From an uncultured Eubacteriales bacterium (GTDB lineage: Bacteria > Bacillota > Clostridia > Oscillospirales > Oscillospiraceae): a DNA stretch of 46,893 bases. Made by a program: the position numbers and the translations under genes. The notes under the pieces are model-generated. The model searched no databases and was not told the origin of the DNA. It saw only the letters and a list, made by a program, of their open reading frames with translations. Location of the stretch: NCBI GenBank assembly GCA_900544705.1, contig UQWH01000011.1, positions 1 through 46,893 of the forward strand, read 5' to 3'. Each line of letters starts with the position of its first letter. The first letter of the stretch is position 1. Below are positions 33,204 through 41,912 of this stretch, one piece after another.

Positions 33204-34676
33204 TTATACTGTGATTTTTATGCCGGACTGAAAGATGAATGACAGCTTTCCGTTTGTGTTTACAACGACCCTGTCGAGCGTTTTGAGCATGAGCGGATAG
33301 CTGAACTCGGTGATTTTTCCGATCTCATCAATCAGAAGGCACATCTCTTCCGCACGGTATCGGACGAGGATGTCCTCGGCATTATCGACCGTTGACCGCA
33401 GCGTTGCCTGATAGCGGAGCTTCTTCGCCACGATGAGATTCCACGCTCTGCAAAATGCCTTCTGCGGCAGGTCAATCGGAATGCGGACGTCTGTGCAGAG
33501 CATCGGTCTTTCCTTCGGCGGCTTGCAGTATCGTTCTCTGTACGCTATCAGTTTCGTCGAGGCATTGCAGTTGAATGTAGCCTTGTGCGGTGGTGTATAG
33601 GTTTGCCCCGCCACTTCGACCGCCGATTGGGTCTTGTGACTCATACAGCGGTATGCGGCAAGGGGCTTTTTATTGGTAGTCGTATAATGATAATAGTAGT
33701 AAGGCTTACCGCAAACTCCACAAAACAGTTTCCCTGTAAACGGATACCGCTCATTCGGTGCCTGCCTGTGCGATGTGTGTCTCGCCGCAACAGCCTGCGC
33801 CAACTTCCATGTCTCTTTATCCACGATTGCCGGAAGGCAGTCTTCTACCAGATATTTCGGCAATTCTCCGTTGTTTCTGACTTGCTGATGTGTGATAGGG
33901 TTTGCAATGAATGCCTTCTGAAACAGGCAGTCACCGCAGTACTTCTCATTTTGGATAATGTGCTGAACGGTGGTTTTTGCCCAGGAAGCACCGGGCATTC
34001 GAGTTGGCACCCCTTCGGCAATAAGCCTGTCGGCGATTTCGCCGTAGCTATAGCCGTCAATGAAGTCCTTGTATATTTGCCGCACCAGTTCAGCTTCATT
34101 CTCCACAATGGTCACGATACCCTTGTTCTGCCGAAAACCGTACATCCCATTGAGTGTGATGCTCCCCGTGATGCCTTGCTCATATCTTCTTCGTTTGCCC
34201 CATTTTATATTCTCCGACATCGTCTCAGACTCGGACTCGGCAAACGCAGCCATCAGCGTGAGCATGAGTTCCCCAGAGGATTCGGTGGAGTGGATGTTCT
34301 CTTTCTTGAAGAAAACATCAATGCCCAGGGACCGAAGCTCACGGGTGTAAATAAGCGTATCCACGGTGTTCCTTCCGAACCGGGATACGCTTTTTGTCCG
34401 TATGCAATCTATAAGACCGCTCCGGCAGTCCTCGATCATTTTCATAAACTGCGGTCGGCTTTCTGCTTGGGTGCCGGAGAGTCCCTCTTCCGCATAGATG
34501 CCGACAAAGACAACGGTATCATCGTTCTCGAATAGGCTGCGGTAGAAATTAATCTGATTTGTCAGACTGTTCAGTTGTTCATCACTTCGGCTTGAAACTC
34601 GGCAGTAGGCGGCGATGCGTTGCTTGCCGGGTTCTTTTCTGTGAGGAGTGATTACAAGCAGATTCTTATCCGTCAT
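33204..34676 (-). CDS. Large serine recombinase 1
   Basis: 490 residues; start ATG 34676 with GGAGG inside the end of the preceding recombinase gene (11-bp overlap). N-terminal resolvase domain with the catalytic serine in RIAAYCRVSSRSDEQ, followed by IYAEEGLSGTQAESRPQF and TKSVSRFGRNTVDTL. A recombinase domain (about 165-290) leads to a zinc ribbon, LFCGVCGKPYYYY. C-terminal region about 390-490. Such enzymes integrate and excise phages and conjugative elements. Last gene of three overlapping recombinases; whether the three act together is unknown. Confidence 0.92.
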   Translation of the reverse strand: MTDKNLLVITPHRKEPGKQRIAAYCRVSSRSDEQLNSLTNQINFYRSLFENDDTVVFVGIYAEEGLSGTQAESRPQFMKMIEDCRSGLIDCIRTKSVSRFGRNTVDTLIYTRELRSLGIDVFFKKENIHSTESSGELMLTLMAAFAESESETMSENIKWGKRRRYEQGITGSITLNGMYGFRQNKGIVTIVENEAELVRQIYKDFIDGYSYGEIADRLIAEGVPTRMPGASWAKTTVQHIIQNEKYCGDCLFQKAFIANPITHQQVRNNGELPKYLVEDCLPAIVDKETWKLAQAVAARHTSHRQAPNERYPFTGKLFCGVCGKPYYYYHYTTTNKKPLAAYRCMSHKTQSAVEVAGQTYTPPHKATFNCNASTKLIAYRERYCKPPKERPMLCTDVRIPIDLPQKAFCRAWNLIVAKKLRYQATLRSTVDNAEDILVRYRAEEMCLLIDEIGKITEFSYPLMLKTLDRVVVNTNGKLSFIFQSGIKITV

Positions 34677-36312
34677 TGCCGTCAACCTCCTGCGGCTTAT
34701 TGCGTTTCGTGTAAGGACGGACACCGTTCTTGATTGGTACGGTCTTTTCGGTCCCGTCACGGAAGGTAAAGGTAATCGTGCAGTCACGATTGACCGTAGC
34801 GTAATTGATGACCGCCTGCCATACAAGCGGGTCGAACTTTGCAAGCAGAGCATCATGCTTCATAAGCTCGTTCAGAAAGCCGGTTATCTGCACACGCTTG
34901 GCGGCACAGGCGGCTATCTTTAAATCAAGCTCCTGCTTGAGCCGAGCCATCGTATCGAGCCGCTCCTCATATTCTTGGAGTTTCTCATGGATATCATCGG
35001 CGGTGTCCTGTCGGCTGTAAGGCATCAAAAGGCTTCTTATCAGCGTCTGAACTTCACCGCAGCCGTTGTTCAAATCCTCAAGCTGTCTGCGGTACTCGCT
35101 GTCATCGGTAACGGCATCGATGCAAAGACGGTAGTTTTCTACGATTTCGTCCTTGTCGGCAATCAGGCTGTTGAACACTTCAACGAAGGTCTCTTCCAGG
35201 CTTTCTTCTTTGAGGGTCGGTGTTTCGCAGTATTTTCGCTTTTGAAATTTGGCATTGCAATGCCAGTGCCATGCGGTGTACTTGGTGCTTGAATGCCATA
35301 TCTTTCTGCCATAGTATCCTCCGCAGTCACCGCAGATGATACGGCTTGAGAAAATGGACACACATTGCATATTGCTTCCGGCTTCCCGTCGGCGGCGCAT
35401 TTCTTCCTGCACCATCTGGAAAGTTTCCGGGGAGACGATAGGCTCATGGTCTTTTTCAATGTAGTACATGGGCAGTTCGCCCGTGTTGGGCCGCTTCTCT
35501 TTCGTAAGGTACGATACCGTTATTTCCTTCTGAAGTATGGCTGCCCCGTAATACTTCTCGTTCTTCAGAATGTTCAGCACCGTGGAAGCCTGCCACACCT
35601 TCTTGTGACCGGGCGTTTCAATGCTGTCAGCGGTCAGCCCTTTCGCAATGCCGCCCGGAGTTTTTCCGGCGAGGAACTCCGCATAAATTCTCCGCACGAT
35701 TTCTGCCTGCTCCTCATTGATAACAAGCTCCCCATCGGGACCCTTGTCATAACCGAGGAAATTGGAATAGCCGAGGCTGACCTTTCCGTCTGCGAAGGAC
35801 TTTCTTCGCCCCCATGAGGTGTTCTCCGAAATCGACCTTGCTTCTTCCTGCGCAAGTGAGGACATGATTGTAAGCAATAATTCGCCTTTGGCATCGAGGG
35901 TGTAAATGTTCTCTTTTTCAAAGAAAACCTCCACACCTTTCTCCTTGAGCTGCCTAATAGTTACAAGGCTGTCGACCGTGTTTCGTGCGAAGCGGCTGAC
36001 GGACTTGGTGAGAATGAGGTCAATCTTCCCGGCAAGGGCATCTTCTATCATTCTGTTAAAGCCGTCACGCTTTTTGGTGTTCGTGCCGGTGATGCCCTCA
36101 TCGGAGTATACTTCGACAAAGACCCATTCAGGATTAGCCCGTATTTTCTGTGTATAATAACTGACCTGTGCCTCAAAAGAGTTTTCCTGTTCTTCCTTTG
36201 CCGTTGAAACACGGGCATAGGCTGCGACCTTTCGCTTTCGGGTGAAAGTCGAATACTGTGCCGACAGCGTTGGCTTCGTGGCTTCGATTTTTTTGACTGT
36301 CTTATTTGCCAT
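34666..36312 (-). CDS. Large serine recombinase 2
   Basis: 548 residues, the longest of the three. Catalytic serine in KVAAYARVSTAKEEQENSF; then YSDEGITGTNTKKRDGF, TKSVSRFARNTVDSL and ENIYTLDAKGELLLTIMSSLAQEE. Recombinase domain through WQASTVLNILKNEKYYG; zinc ribbon ICGDCGGYYGRK...WHCNAKF...KYC; a coiled-coil stretch (DIHEKLQEYEERLDTMARLKQELD) typical of large serine recombinases that control synapsis. Its start overlaps the stop of recombinase 3 by 11 bases (ATGGCAAATAA). Confidence 0.92.
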   Translation of the reverse strand: MANKTVKKIEATKPTLSAQYSTFTRKRKVAAYARVSTAKEEQENSFEAQVSYYTQKIRANPEWVFVEVYSDEGITGTNTKKRDGFNRMIEDALAGKIDLILTKSVSRFARNTVDSLVTIRQLKEKGVEVFFEKENIYTLDAKGELLLTIMSSLAQEEARSISENTSWGRRKSFADGKVSLGYSNFLGYDKGPDGELVINEEQAEIVRRIYAEFLAGKTPGGIAKGLTADSIETPGHKKVWQASTVLNILKNEKYYGAAILQKEITVSYLTKEKRPNTGELPMYYIEKDHEPIVSPETFQMVQEEMRRRREAGSNMQCVSIFSSRIICGDCGGYYGRKIWHSSTKYTAWHWHCNAKFQKRKYCETPTLKEESLEETFVEVFNSLIADKDEIVENYRLCIDAVTDDSEYRRQLEDLNNGCGEVQTLIRSLLMPYSRQDTADDIHEKLQEYEERLDTMARLKQELDLKIAACAAKRVQITGFLNELMKHDALLAKFDPLVWQAVINYATVNRDCTITFTFRDGTEKTVPIKNGVRPYTKRNKPQEVDGNDG

Positions 36313-37606
36313 GACTTGTGTTCCTTTCCTTCGTCTTTCTTCCGGCGGCGGCTTTCATTTCATCTGTCCAACTTTCGGAGCGTGAGCGGTCTTTCCAGAC
36401 ATAATCCGTAGTCGAATCGTCCGTAAAAATGAAACGGAGCAGATTGCCCGGATGAGCCTCTATCGTGCAAATCTGCGTTTCAAATGCCTCGTCCAAAAAT
36501 CCGTCCGTTTTCAAAATTTCTACCGCCGCCCGTTTCAGCGTTTCCTCCGGGATGACCTTTGAGTCCGGGCAGTATTTCTTTCCTTTGGAGTTGTAGGTCG
36601 AACAGCACCAGACGATGTTATAAGGTGTTGTCTTTCGGCGATAATTCTTTCCGCAGCATGAGCATCGGATTTTCCCGGTAAAACTGCTTTTCGAACCAAC
36701 CGGCTGTGTCTTTTCTTTTGCTCTGCGTTTCAATTCATCTTGAACCGCCATAAAGATCTGTCTGGTAACCACCGCCGGATGATCATCCTCGACAAAATAC
36801 TGTGGAAGTTCCCCGGTGTTGTAGCATTTTCTTTTTGTAAGATGGTTTTCACGATATACTTTTTGAAGCAAAAGGTCTCCGCAATATTTCTCGTTTGTCA
36901 GGACTTTCCGCACGGTTGTCGGATGCCATTCGTTTCCGAAGATGCTGTATAGCCCTTCTTCATTCAAGGTGTTGGCGATTTTCTGAAGACCGTATCCGGC
37001 AAGGTATAAATCAAATATGCGTTTTGCGGTTTCGGCTTCTTCTTCAACGAGTGTTATTTCGCCGTCCACCAGACGGTATCCGAGCATGGTGCAGGTGGAA
37101 GCCCGTCCTTCCTCAAAGCCCTTGCGGATTCGCCATTTGCAGTTATCGCTGCACGAAAGGCTTTCTGCCTGGGCGAAAGAAGCGAGGAGCGTCAGCATTA
37201 CTTCGCCCTCGGCGCTCATAGTGTAAATGTTCTGTTCTTCAAAGAAAACATCAATACCGAGGCTTTTGAGTTCACGCACGGTTTCAAGAAGCGTGACCGT
37301 GTTCCTCGCAAACCGAGATATGCTCTTGGTAATGACCATGTCGATGTTTCCGCTCCTGCATTCGGTCAAGAGAAGCTGAAACTGCTCACGGTTGTCCTTG
37401 GTGCCTGTTTTCGATTCGTCAGCGTAGACTCCAGCAAACCGCCATTCCGGGTTCATCATAATGTAGTCACGGTAATAATCGATCTGCGCCGCCAAGGAAT
37501 GCAGCATGGTGTCCTTGCCGCAGGAAACTCTGGCATAGGCCGCCACACGTTTTGTACGAGGGGTTTCCGCTACGGCAGGGGCAATGTTTACGATAGTTTT
37601 TTTCAT
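36302..37606 (-). CDS. Serine recombinase 3 (first gene of the recombinase trio)
   Basis: 434 residues. RBS AAAGGAGG six bases before ATG 37606. Resolvase domain with RVAAYARVSCGKD (the serine is kept), YADESKTGTKDNREQF, TKSISRFARNTVTLLETVRELKSLGIDVFFEEQNIYTMSAEGE. Recombinase domain to WHPTTVRKVLTNEKYCGDLLLQK; zinc ribbon IRCSCCGKNYRRKT...WCCSTYNSKGKKYC. The C-terminus is short and lacks the long coiled coil of recombinase 2. It leads a run of three overlapping genes. Confidence 0.92.
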   Translation of the reverse strand: MKKTIVNIAPAVAETPRTKRVAAYARVSCGKDTMLHSLAAQIDYYRDYIMMNPEWRFAGVYADESKTGTKDNREQFQLLLTECRSGNIDMVITKSISRFARNTVTLLETVRELKSLGIDVFFEEQNIYTMSAEGEVMLTLLASFAQAESLSCSDNCKWRIRKGFEEGRASTCTMLGYRLVDGEITLVEEEAETAKRIFDLYLAGYGLQKIANTLNEEGLYSIFGNEWHPTTVRKVLTNEKYCGDLLLQKVYRENHLTKRKCYNTGELPQYFVEDDHPAVVTRQIFMAVQDELKRRAKEKTQPVGSKSSFTGKIRCSCCGKNYRRKTTPYNIVWCCSTYNSKGKKYCPDSKVIPEETLKRAAVEILKTDGFLDEAFETQICTIEAHPGNLLRFIFTDDSTTDYVWKDRSRSESWTDEMKAAAGRKTKERNTSHGK

Positions 37607-37660
37607 TGTATCCCTCCTTTGGTATCGGACATATTAACTCTGATTTTGAAATATATCCAG

Positions 37661-37828
37661 TCAATTCGGAGGAATAAATTGAACGAAAACAGGAAGGTAT
37701 TTTTCGGTGAGTGTTGTGTCTATCACACGATAATCCTCTGTGGAAATCTGCCCGTTTTTCAGCATAAGCCGGAACGGTGCAATGCTTGCCTGATATTTGA
37801 TTTCCGCTGTTATCTGCTCTTTAGTCAC
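37661..37828 (-). CDS. SHOCT-like small protein
   Basis: 55 residues from GTG 37828, chosen because AAGGCGG lies just upstream and the start overlaps the stop of the HTH/zinc-finger gene. Sequence VTKEQITAEIKYQASIAPF then LMLKNGQISTEDYRVIDTTL resembles the SHOCT-type short helical hairpin (SHOCT_2), often found next to recombinases in Clostridia prophages. Role unknown; perhaps an oligomerisation or accessory factor. The longer frame to 37963 reads through the neighbour's coding sequence and is less likely. Confidence 0.65.
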   Translation of the reverse strand: MTKEQITAEIKYQASIAPFRLMLKNGQISTEDYRVIDTTLTEKYLPVFVQFIPPN

Positions 37829-38234
37829 GGGCTTCACCGCCTTTGAACCTTGTCTCCACATAGCATTCGTGGGAACAGTATTTTCTGCGGCTGTTTCCAT
37901 AGGCGGTAAAGGACTGACCGCATCCGGGACAAACATATTCATAAACCGCTTTCTGTCCGACACGCTCCGGGTGAGCGTTCCACCATTTCTGTCTACACTC
38001 CGGCGAACAGAAACGCTTCGGTTTTCTGCCAGATATTTGTGTTATCGGCTTTCCGCATTCCGGGCAGATTCCCGCTGTCTCTTTCGGTTCTTCGGTGCTG
38101 TCGACCGTGATGTTGTTGCGGCGGCAGAAGGTCTTGACGGTATCTCTCGAAACGGACAGAGCTTTGGATATTTCAGAATAGCCGCATCCGGCTTTTCTCA
38201 TTTCGGCTATCTTTGTTTTCTGATGGTCTGTCAT
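37821..38234 (-). CDS. HTH and double zinc-finger DNA-binding protein
   Basis: 137 residues. Residues 5-45 form a resolvase-like helix-turn-helix (KIAEMRKAGCGYSEISKALS, then VSRDTVKTFCRRNNI). Two zinc-binding clusters follow: CPECGKP...RFCSPECRQKWWNAHPE and CPGCGQSF...KYCSHECY. RBS GAGGAGGTGG before the ATG. It opens the cassette that continues with the SHOCT-like gene and three recombinases, so it is a likely regulator or directionality factor for them; this is inferred from position only. Confidence 0.8.
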   Translation of the reverse strand: MTDHQKTKIAEMRKAGCGYSEISKALSVSRDTVKTFCRRNNITVDSTEEPKETAGICPECGKPITQISGRKPKRFCSPECRQKWWNAHPERVGQKAVYEYVCPGCGQSFTAYGNSRRKYCSHECYVETRFKGGEARD

Positions 38235-38303
38235 GTGCGAACCACCTCCTCACTATCCCATGAACATGAGAATGGCGTTTCGGAAAAAACGGGTGAAAAA
38301 ATA

Positions 38304-38335
38304 AAGCCCACCGAAGAAAAATCCTCGATGGGCTT
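38304..38335 (-). terminator. Terminator after the amidase gene
   Basis: AAGCCCA/TGGGCTT with four more inner pairs, followed on the minus strand by TATTTTTTC. Separates the lysis genes from the recombination cassette. Confidence 0.85.
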
Positions 38336-38339
38336 CATA

Positions 38340-39284
38340 TCAGTTAGGGATTTTCAGCTTCATGCCGCTGTAGATGACATTGCTTTTCAGCCCATTCAGG
38401 CTGACGATTTCCTTATAGCGGCTACCGTTGCCGAGATACTTCTTGGCAATCGCCCAGAGGGTGTCGCCATGCGCCACGGTATGGATACGGTAGTCATCGG
38501 CGGGTTTTGTGCTCGCCACGGCAAGTGCAGAGGTCTTGGCCGGCGACATGATGGCGTACCTGCCGGATTCATCCTTGTTGATGACGGCACGGTCGCCGCT
38601 GACCTCGACCACATACCAGCGGAGCTTCTTCACCCAGCCGGGAATGGCTTTGCCGTTATAGTAGGTGCTGCCCGTGATGGTCACGAGGTCACCAACCTTG
38701 ATAGACCCGGTGGGCTTGGCGGGTTCGGCAGGCTTTACATCACCGCCGAGAGCTGCCGTGACCTTCTCGGCAAGGTCGCCCATGCGGGAATACATCCAGT
38801 TGCCGGGGCAGGACTTGTTGGCGAACCACCTGTGGACGGTCAACACCATCTCGTCAGATTTCGGCGTGTAGTTCAGCGTTTTCGTTTTGTCTCCAAGCCA
38901 GAGCAGCTTGGTTTTGCCGTTGCGCTTGCAGATGTCGGTGCAAAGCTCGATGAGCCGCTGGTACACCACATCCTTGAACGCATACGGCTCGGTGTTGTCG
39001 CTGGCGCACTCAATGGTGACGGCTCTCTGGTCGTTGGCTGCGGAGGAGGAACACCAGGAGCGGTTCTTCTCTTCCACATACATCCCGACCCTTCCGTCTA
39101 CACCGATGCCGTAGTTGCAGCTGGCCTGTCTGGAAGTTGACAGAAAGATATTGCCCAGCGTCTCCACCGAGCACTGACCCACCACACAGTGAGGCGTGAT
39201 GCGGTCAATGCTGTGGGTGCGCTGTCCAGAGTGGTTGGGACTGAGTTTGGTATAGGACACCAGAGGGCTGTTGGTATAAGCCAT
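38340..39284 (-). CDS. Phage endolysin: N-acetylmuramoyl-L-alanine amidase with LysM
   Basis: 314 residues from ATG 39284 (GGAG ten bases upstream). Amidase_2 domain at about 10-175 with zinc ligands in ITPHCVVGQ, LTVHRWFANKSCPG (His and Cys). A middle SH3-like segment (IKVGDLVTITGSTYYNG to GDRAVINKDESGRYAI) and a C-terminal LysM (HTVAHGDTLWAIAKKYLGNGSRYKEI...MKLKIPN). Cuts the bond between MurNAc and the peptide stem to lyse the host. No signal peptide, as expected for a holin-dependent lysin; the holin gene is immediately upstream. Confidence 0.92.
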   Translation of the reverse strand: MAYTNSPLVSYTKLSPNHSGQRTHSIDRITPHCVVGQCSVETLGNIFLSTSRQASCNYGIGVDGRVGMYVEEKNRSWCSSSAANDQRAVTIECASDNTEPYAFKDVVYQRLIELCTDICKRNGKTKLLWLGDKTKTLNYTPKSDEMVLTVHRWFANKSCPGNWMYSRMGDLAEKVTAALGGDVKPAEPAKPTGSIKVGDLVTITGSTYYNGKAIPGWVKKLRWYVVEVSGDRAVINKDESGRYAIMSPAKTSALAVASTKPADDYRIHTVAHGDTLWAIAKKYLGNGSRYKEIVSLNGLKSNVIYSGMKLKIPN

Positions 39285-39285
39285 A

Positions 39286-39699
39286 TTATTCATTCTCCTT
39301 TTCCGCACGGTCATGAAGCTGCTCCAGCACGGATTTCAGCTTCTGCGGAACAGGCAGTCCCAGGTATGCAGCGTTTTCCAACAGGGACACGCCCTCGTTC
39401 GACAGGTAGAAGAAAATGACGGCGGTACGCATCACCGAGCCGCTGCCGATGACACGGGTGTCGAGAATATGCCCGATGCCGACCAGAGCGAAGATGAGCA
39501 CCTTTTTGAAAATGCCCTTGAAACCGACTTCGCTGGACAGCTTCTTATCCACCACAGCGCACATGATGCCGGTGATGTAGTCGATGACTACGAAAGCCAG
39601 AAGCGCGTAAAGCAAGCCGTCACATCCTCCCAAGAACCATCCGAGCCAGCCGCCGATACCGGCGAACACCACCTGAATGGTCGTCCAGAATTCTTTCAT
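39286..39699 (-). CDS. Phage holin (Cph1/TcdE-type)
   Basis: 137 residues. Hydrophobic N-terminal half with FAGIGGWLGWFLGGCDGLLYALLAFVVIDYITGIM, then the family motif KKLSSEVGFKGIFKKVLIFALVGIGHILD, and a third hydrophobic stretch AVIFFYLSNEGVSLLENAAYLGLPVP; charged tail. Forms membrane holes that let the amidase reach the wall. RBS AAAGGAGG before ATG 39699; its stop is two bases from the amidase start. Confidence 0.93.
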   Translation of the reverse strand: MKEFWTTIQVVFAGIGGWLGWFLGGCDGLLYALLAFVVIDYITGIMCAVVDKKLSSEVGFKGIFKKVLIFALVGIGHILDTRVIGSGSVMRTAVIFFYLSNEGVSLLENAAYLGLPVPQKLKSVLEQLHDRAEKENE

Positions 39700-39741
39700 G
39701 TTGTTTGTCCTCCTTTGAAATTAAAAATGGGTATGAAAAAA

Positions 39742-39759
39742 GTGACGCCGGAGCGTCAC
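39742..39759 (-). terminator. Terminator between the tail and lysis genes
   Basis: GTGACGC-CGGA-GCGTCAC hairpin that begins at the tail gene stop codon; followed on the minus strand by TTTTTTCAT. Confidence 0.8.
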
Positions 39760-41900
39760 GCTTTTCCGATAGCATAGATTGATACCTTGTAGGTTGCCGA
39801 TGGTACCGTATTTGGTCTTACGGCAAATATCTTTCCGGGGTTGGTCGTTGTAGACCAGCTACTCGAACTGCCTCGCTCCACAAACATGGCGTAATTGCTG
39901 TTCTCCGTGGAGATATGGACATGAGGAATTTCCGCGAAGGTAAATGGAAAATTAGGGAGCGCAATTGCGCCGCTCTCATAGAGCACGCCCCATGCCGTCG
40001 AAATGGCGGTCGTAAAGGAATACTGACCCCAACATTCCGCTGTACCGCTTTTCCATTTACGGTAATTCCAGATGCCGCTTGTCCCTTGCTGAATGACAAA
40101 ATCCGCAAGGGGTGAGCCATCCACCCGCATATCCCCGGCAACATCCAGCATGGCTTGTGGCTCCGGCGTGTTGATGCCGACCTTCTTTTTCCGAAGCGCA
40201 ATGAGGGGCGTACCCTGCGGAACAGTAAAATACAGATCCAGACTGCTCAAAGAATAGAGCTTGTCTTGGATCTGTAGATGAAGGTCGTAGGAACTGTTGG
40301 CATCCAGACTGCACAGTTCCAAATTGGAGTACCTGAAAGAGGTTCCGCTTTTTGTCGTGCCGGAATAGATGCTGGTGTAGCTGCCGTAACTGCTCTCACT
40401 GGTTTTCTTGTACCGATACCGCACATAGACCACGCTGTTTTTCTGCGTCCCGTCTACGGTCACAGCAGAAATAGAGCCGCTGAATTTGAGCTGCATTTCC
40501 GCTTCAATGTCGTTGGTTCGTCGGAGCGTCACCGAGGACACCTTCGGCTTTGCGTATGGGATGACCGTAATAGTTTGGGAAACGCTGGCGGTATAACCGC
40601 GGGAGTCCGTGACCGTGAGCGTGACCGTTACGCTGCCGGACTTGGCGATTTTTCCAACAGATAAGGCAGAGCCGGTAGTGTTAGAGGATGACAGCCCATT
40701 GCAGGAAGCTGTGTAGTTGGAAATACTGGCACCGTTTTTTGCAGTTGCCGTTCCGGGCGTGACCTTGAGGGTTGAGTAGTCCTGTACGAACAGCTGATCG
40801 TTGCCCGTGAGGTTTTTCGTGGTCGTGTAGCTGTCGGCATAAGTGAATCCGCTTATGGTCGGAGCGGAATTGGTCGCCGTGGTCAGTACAGTGGCGGTCT
40901 TGCTTGAAGTACTGCCGATCTGCGTAGACCCGCTGTAGGACGAAACCGCAAAAGTGCCGGTGAACGACTTGATGGATGCCATTGCATTCAGCAGTGTCGT
41001 CCTCTGCGCCGATGTCAGCGTGACTGTGCGGTTCGCAGTGCCCTTCGACCAGGAAAGCCCGGAGATAGTCAGGATGGTCGTGCTGCCGTTTTTGAGCACC
41101 AGCGTATTGGTGTAGGAGGCTTCGTACACTGTCACATTGATGGTAATGGAAACCGTGGCATTGTCCGCCGTCACCGTGTTGACACTATTCACCACAGCAC
41201 CGCCCAGCGTCTTGACCGTGGAACTGCCGGAAGTGCCGTAGACATGATTGTACTGCCGCCTTGCTCTGACCTTCACCGTGTAGCTTGTGTTCGGCGAAAG
41301 CGAGGAGAGCGTTATACTTGCACTTGTCCCTGCGGTTGTTGAGAACTGCGTCCAGCTCGAACCGCCGTTTGTGCTGTACTGCCAGATGTCCGCTGTTGAG
41401 GTGGAGTTTGCAGAGATTTTGAAGCCATTTGCGGTAATAGCCGAAACAGAAAAGGTAACGGCAGGGGCAGCTCGGTCAATGGTGCTCAGCGTCACATTGT
41501 AGCTGCCGGAAGGACCGGTGTACTGACCCCACGGGCTGTTAACGCCCCAGTGCCAGTAAATCGGAAGGGTCAGCGTACCGTTGCTGTTGTGGTACACCGT
41601 GACCTGCTTGTCCTCGATCAGCCACTTCGTGCCGCTACCGCTCTGACCGTTTGTAAAGGTGAAGCAGTTTGAGCCGGAGGTGGCCGTGCCGATATAGGAA
41701 GTGCCGTTGGTGCCGAAGTCCGACCATGCTATGGAGTATTTCGAATAGACATACATACCCAGAGCGATGGTGGATATGTTTGCGATCACATTCTGGGAGA
41801 TGACCTTCACATAGATGTACAGATCAGTCGTCCAGCTGTTGGAGCCGTAGTTCGTTCTTTCGGATTTCACCGGATAGGCGGTGCCGCCTGTCATTGCCAT
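39756..41900 (-). CDS. Phage minor structural / tail fibre-like protein (DUF859 type)
   Basis: 714 residues, rich in Ser, Thr and Gly. N-terminal beta domain (MAMTGGTAYPVKSERTNYG... with lectin-like WHWGVNSPWGQYTGP), Fn3-like units (SPNTSYTVKVRARRQYN), a long central part resembling DUF859 siphovirus proteins (NSAPTISGFTYADSY; IPYAKPKVSSVTLRR). Near residue 590 the tail-fibre motif KKVGINTPEPQAMLDVAGDMRV, then a C-terminal domain likely to contact the host. RBS AAGGAGGG. Probably the receptor-binding part of the tail tip. Confidence 0.8.
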   Translation of the reverse strand: MAMTGGTAYPVKSERTNYGSNSWTTDLYIYVKVISQNVIANISTIALGMYVYSKYSIAWSDFGTNGTSYIGTATSGSNCFTFTNGQSGSGTKWLIEDKQVTVYHNSNGTLTLPIYWHWGVNSPWGQYTGPSGSYNVTLSTIDRAAPAVTFSVSAITANGFKISANSTSTADIWQYSTNGGSSWTQFSTTAGTSASITLSSLSPNTSYTVKVRARRQYNHVYGTSGSSTVKTLGGAVVNSVNTVTADNATVSITINVTVYEASYTNTLVLKNGSTTILTISGLSWSKGTANRTVTLTSAQRTTLLNAMASIKSFTGTFAVSSYSGSTQIGSTSSKTATVLTTATNSAPTISGFTYADSYTTTKNLTGNDQLFVQDYSTLKVTPGTATAKNGASISNYTASCNGLSSSNTTGSALSVGKIAKSGSVTVTLTVTDSRGYTASVSQTITVIPYAKPKVSSVTLRRTNDIEAEMQLKFSGSISAVTVDGTQKNSVVYVRYRYKKTSESSYGSYTSIYSGTTKSGTSFRYSNLELCSLDANSSYDLHLQIQDKLYSLSSLDLYFTVPQGTPLIALRKKKVGINTPEPQAMLDVAGDMRVDGSPLADFVIQQGTSGIWNYRKWKSGTAECWGQYSFTTAISTAWGVLYESGAIALPNFPFTFAEIPHVHISTENSNYAMFVERGSSSSWSTTTNPGKIFAVRPNTVPSATYKVSIYAIGKA

Positions 41901-41912
41901 AGCTTTCCCTCC

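Noticed and set aside
36302..37606. Idea that recombinase 3 is inactive because its motif reads YARVSC
   Set aside because: The catalytic serine is the one directly after RV and is present; only the following residue is cysteine.
37829..37963. Longer N-terminus for the SHOCT-like protein
   Set aside because: This part overlaps the HTH/zinc-finger coding sequence in another frame and has no ribosome site; GTG 37828 has one.
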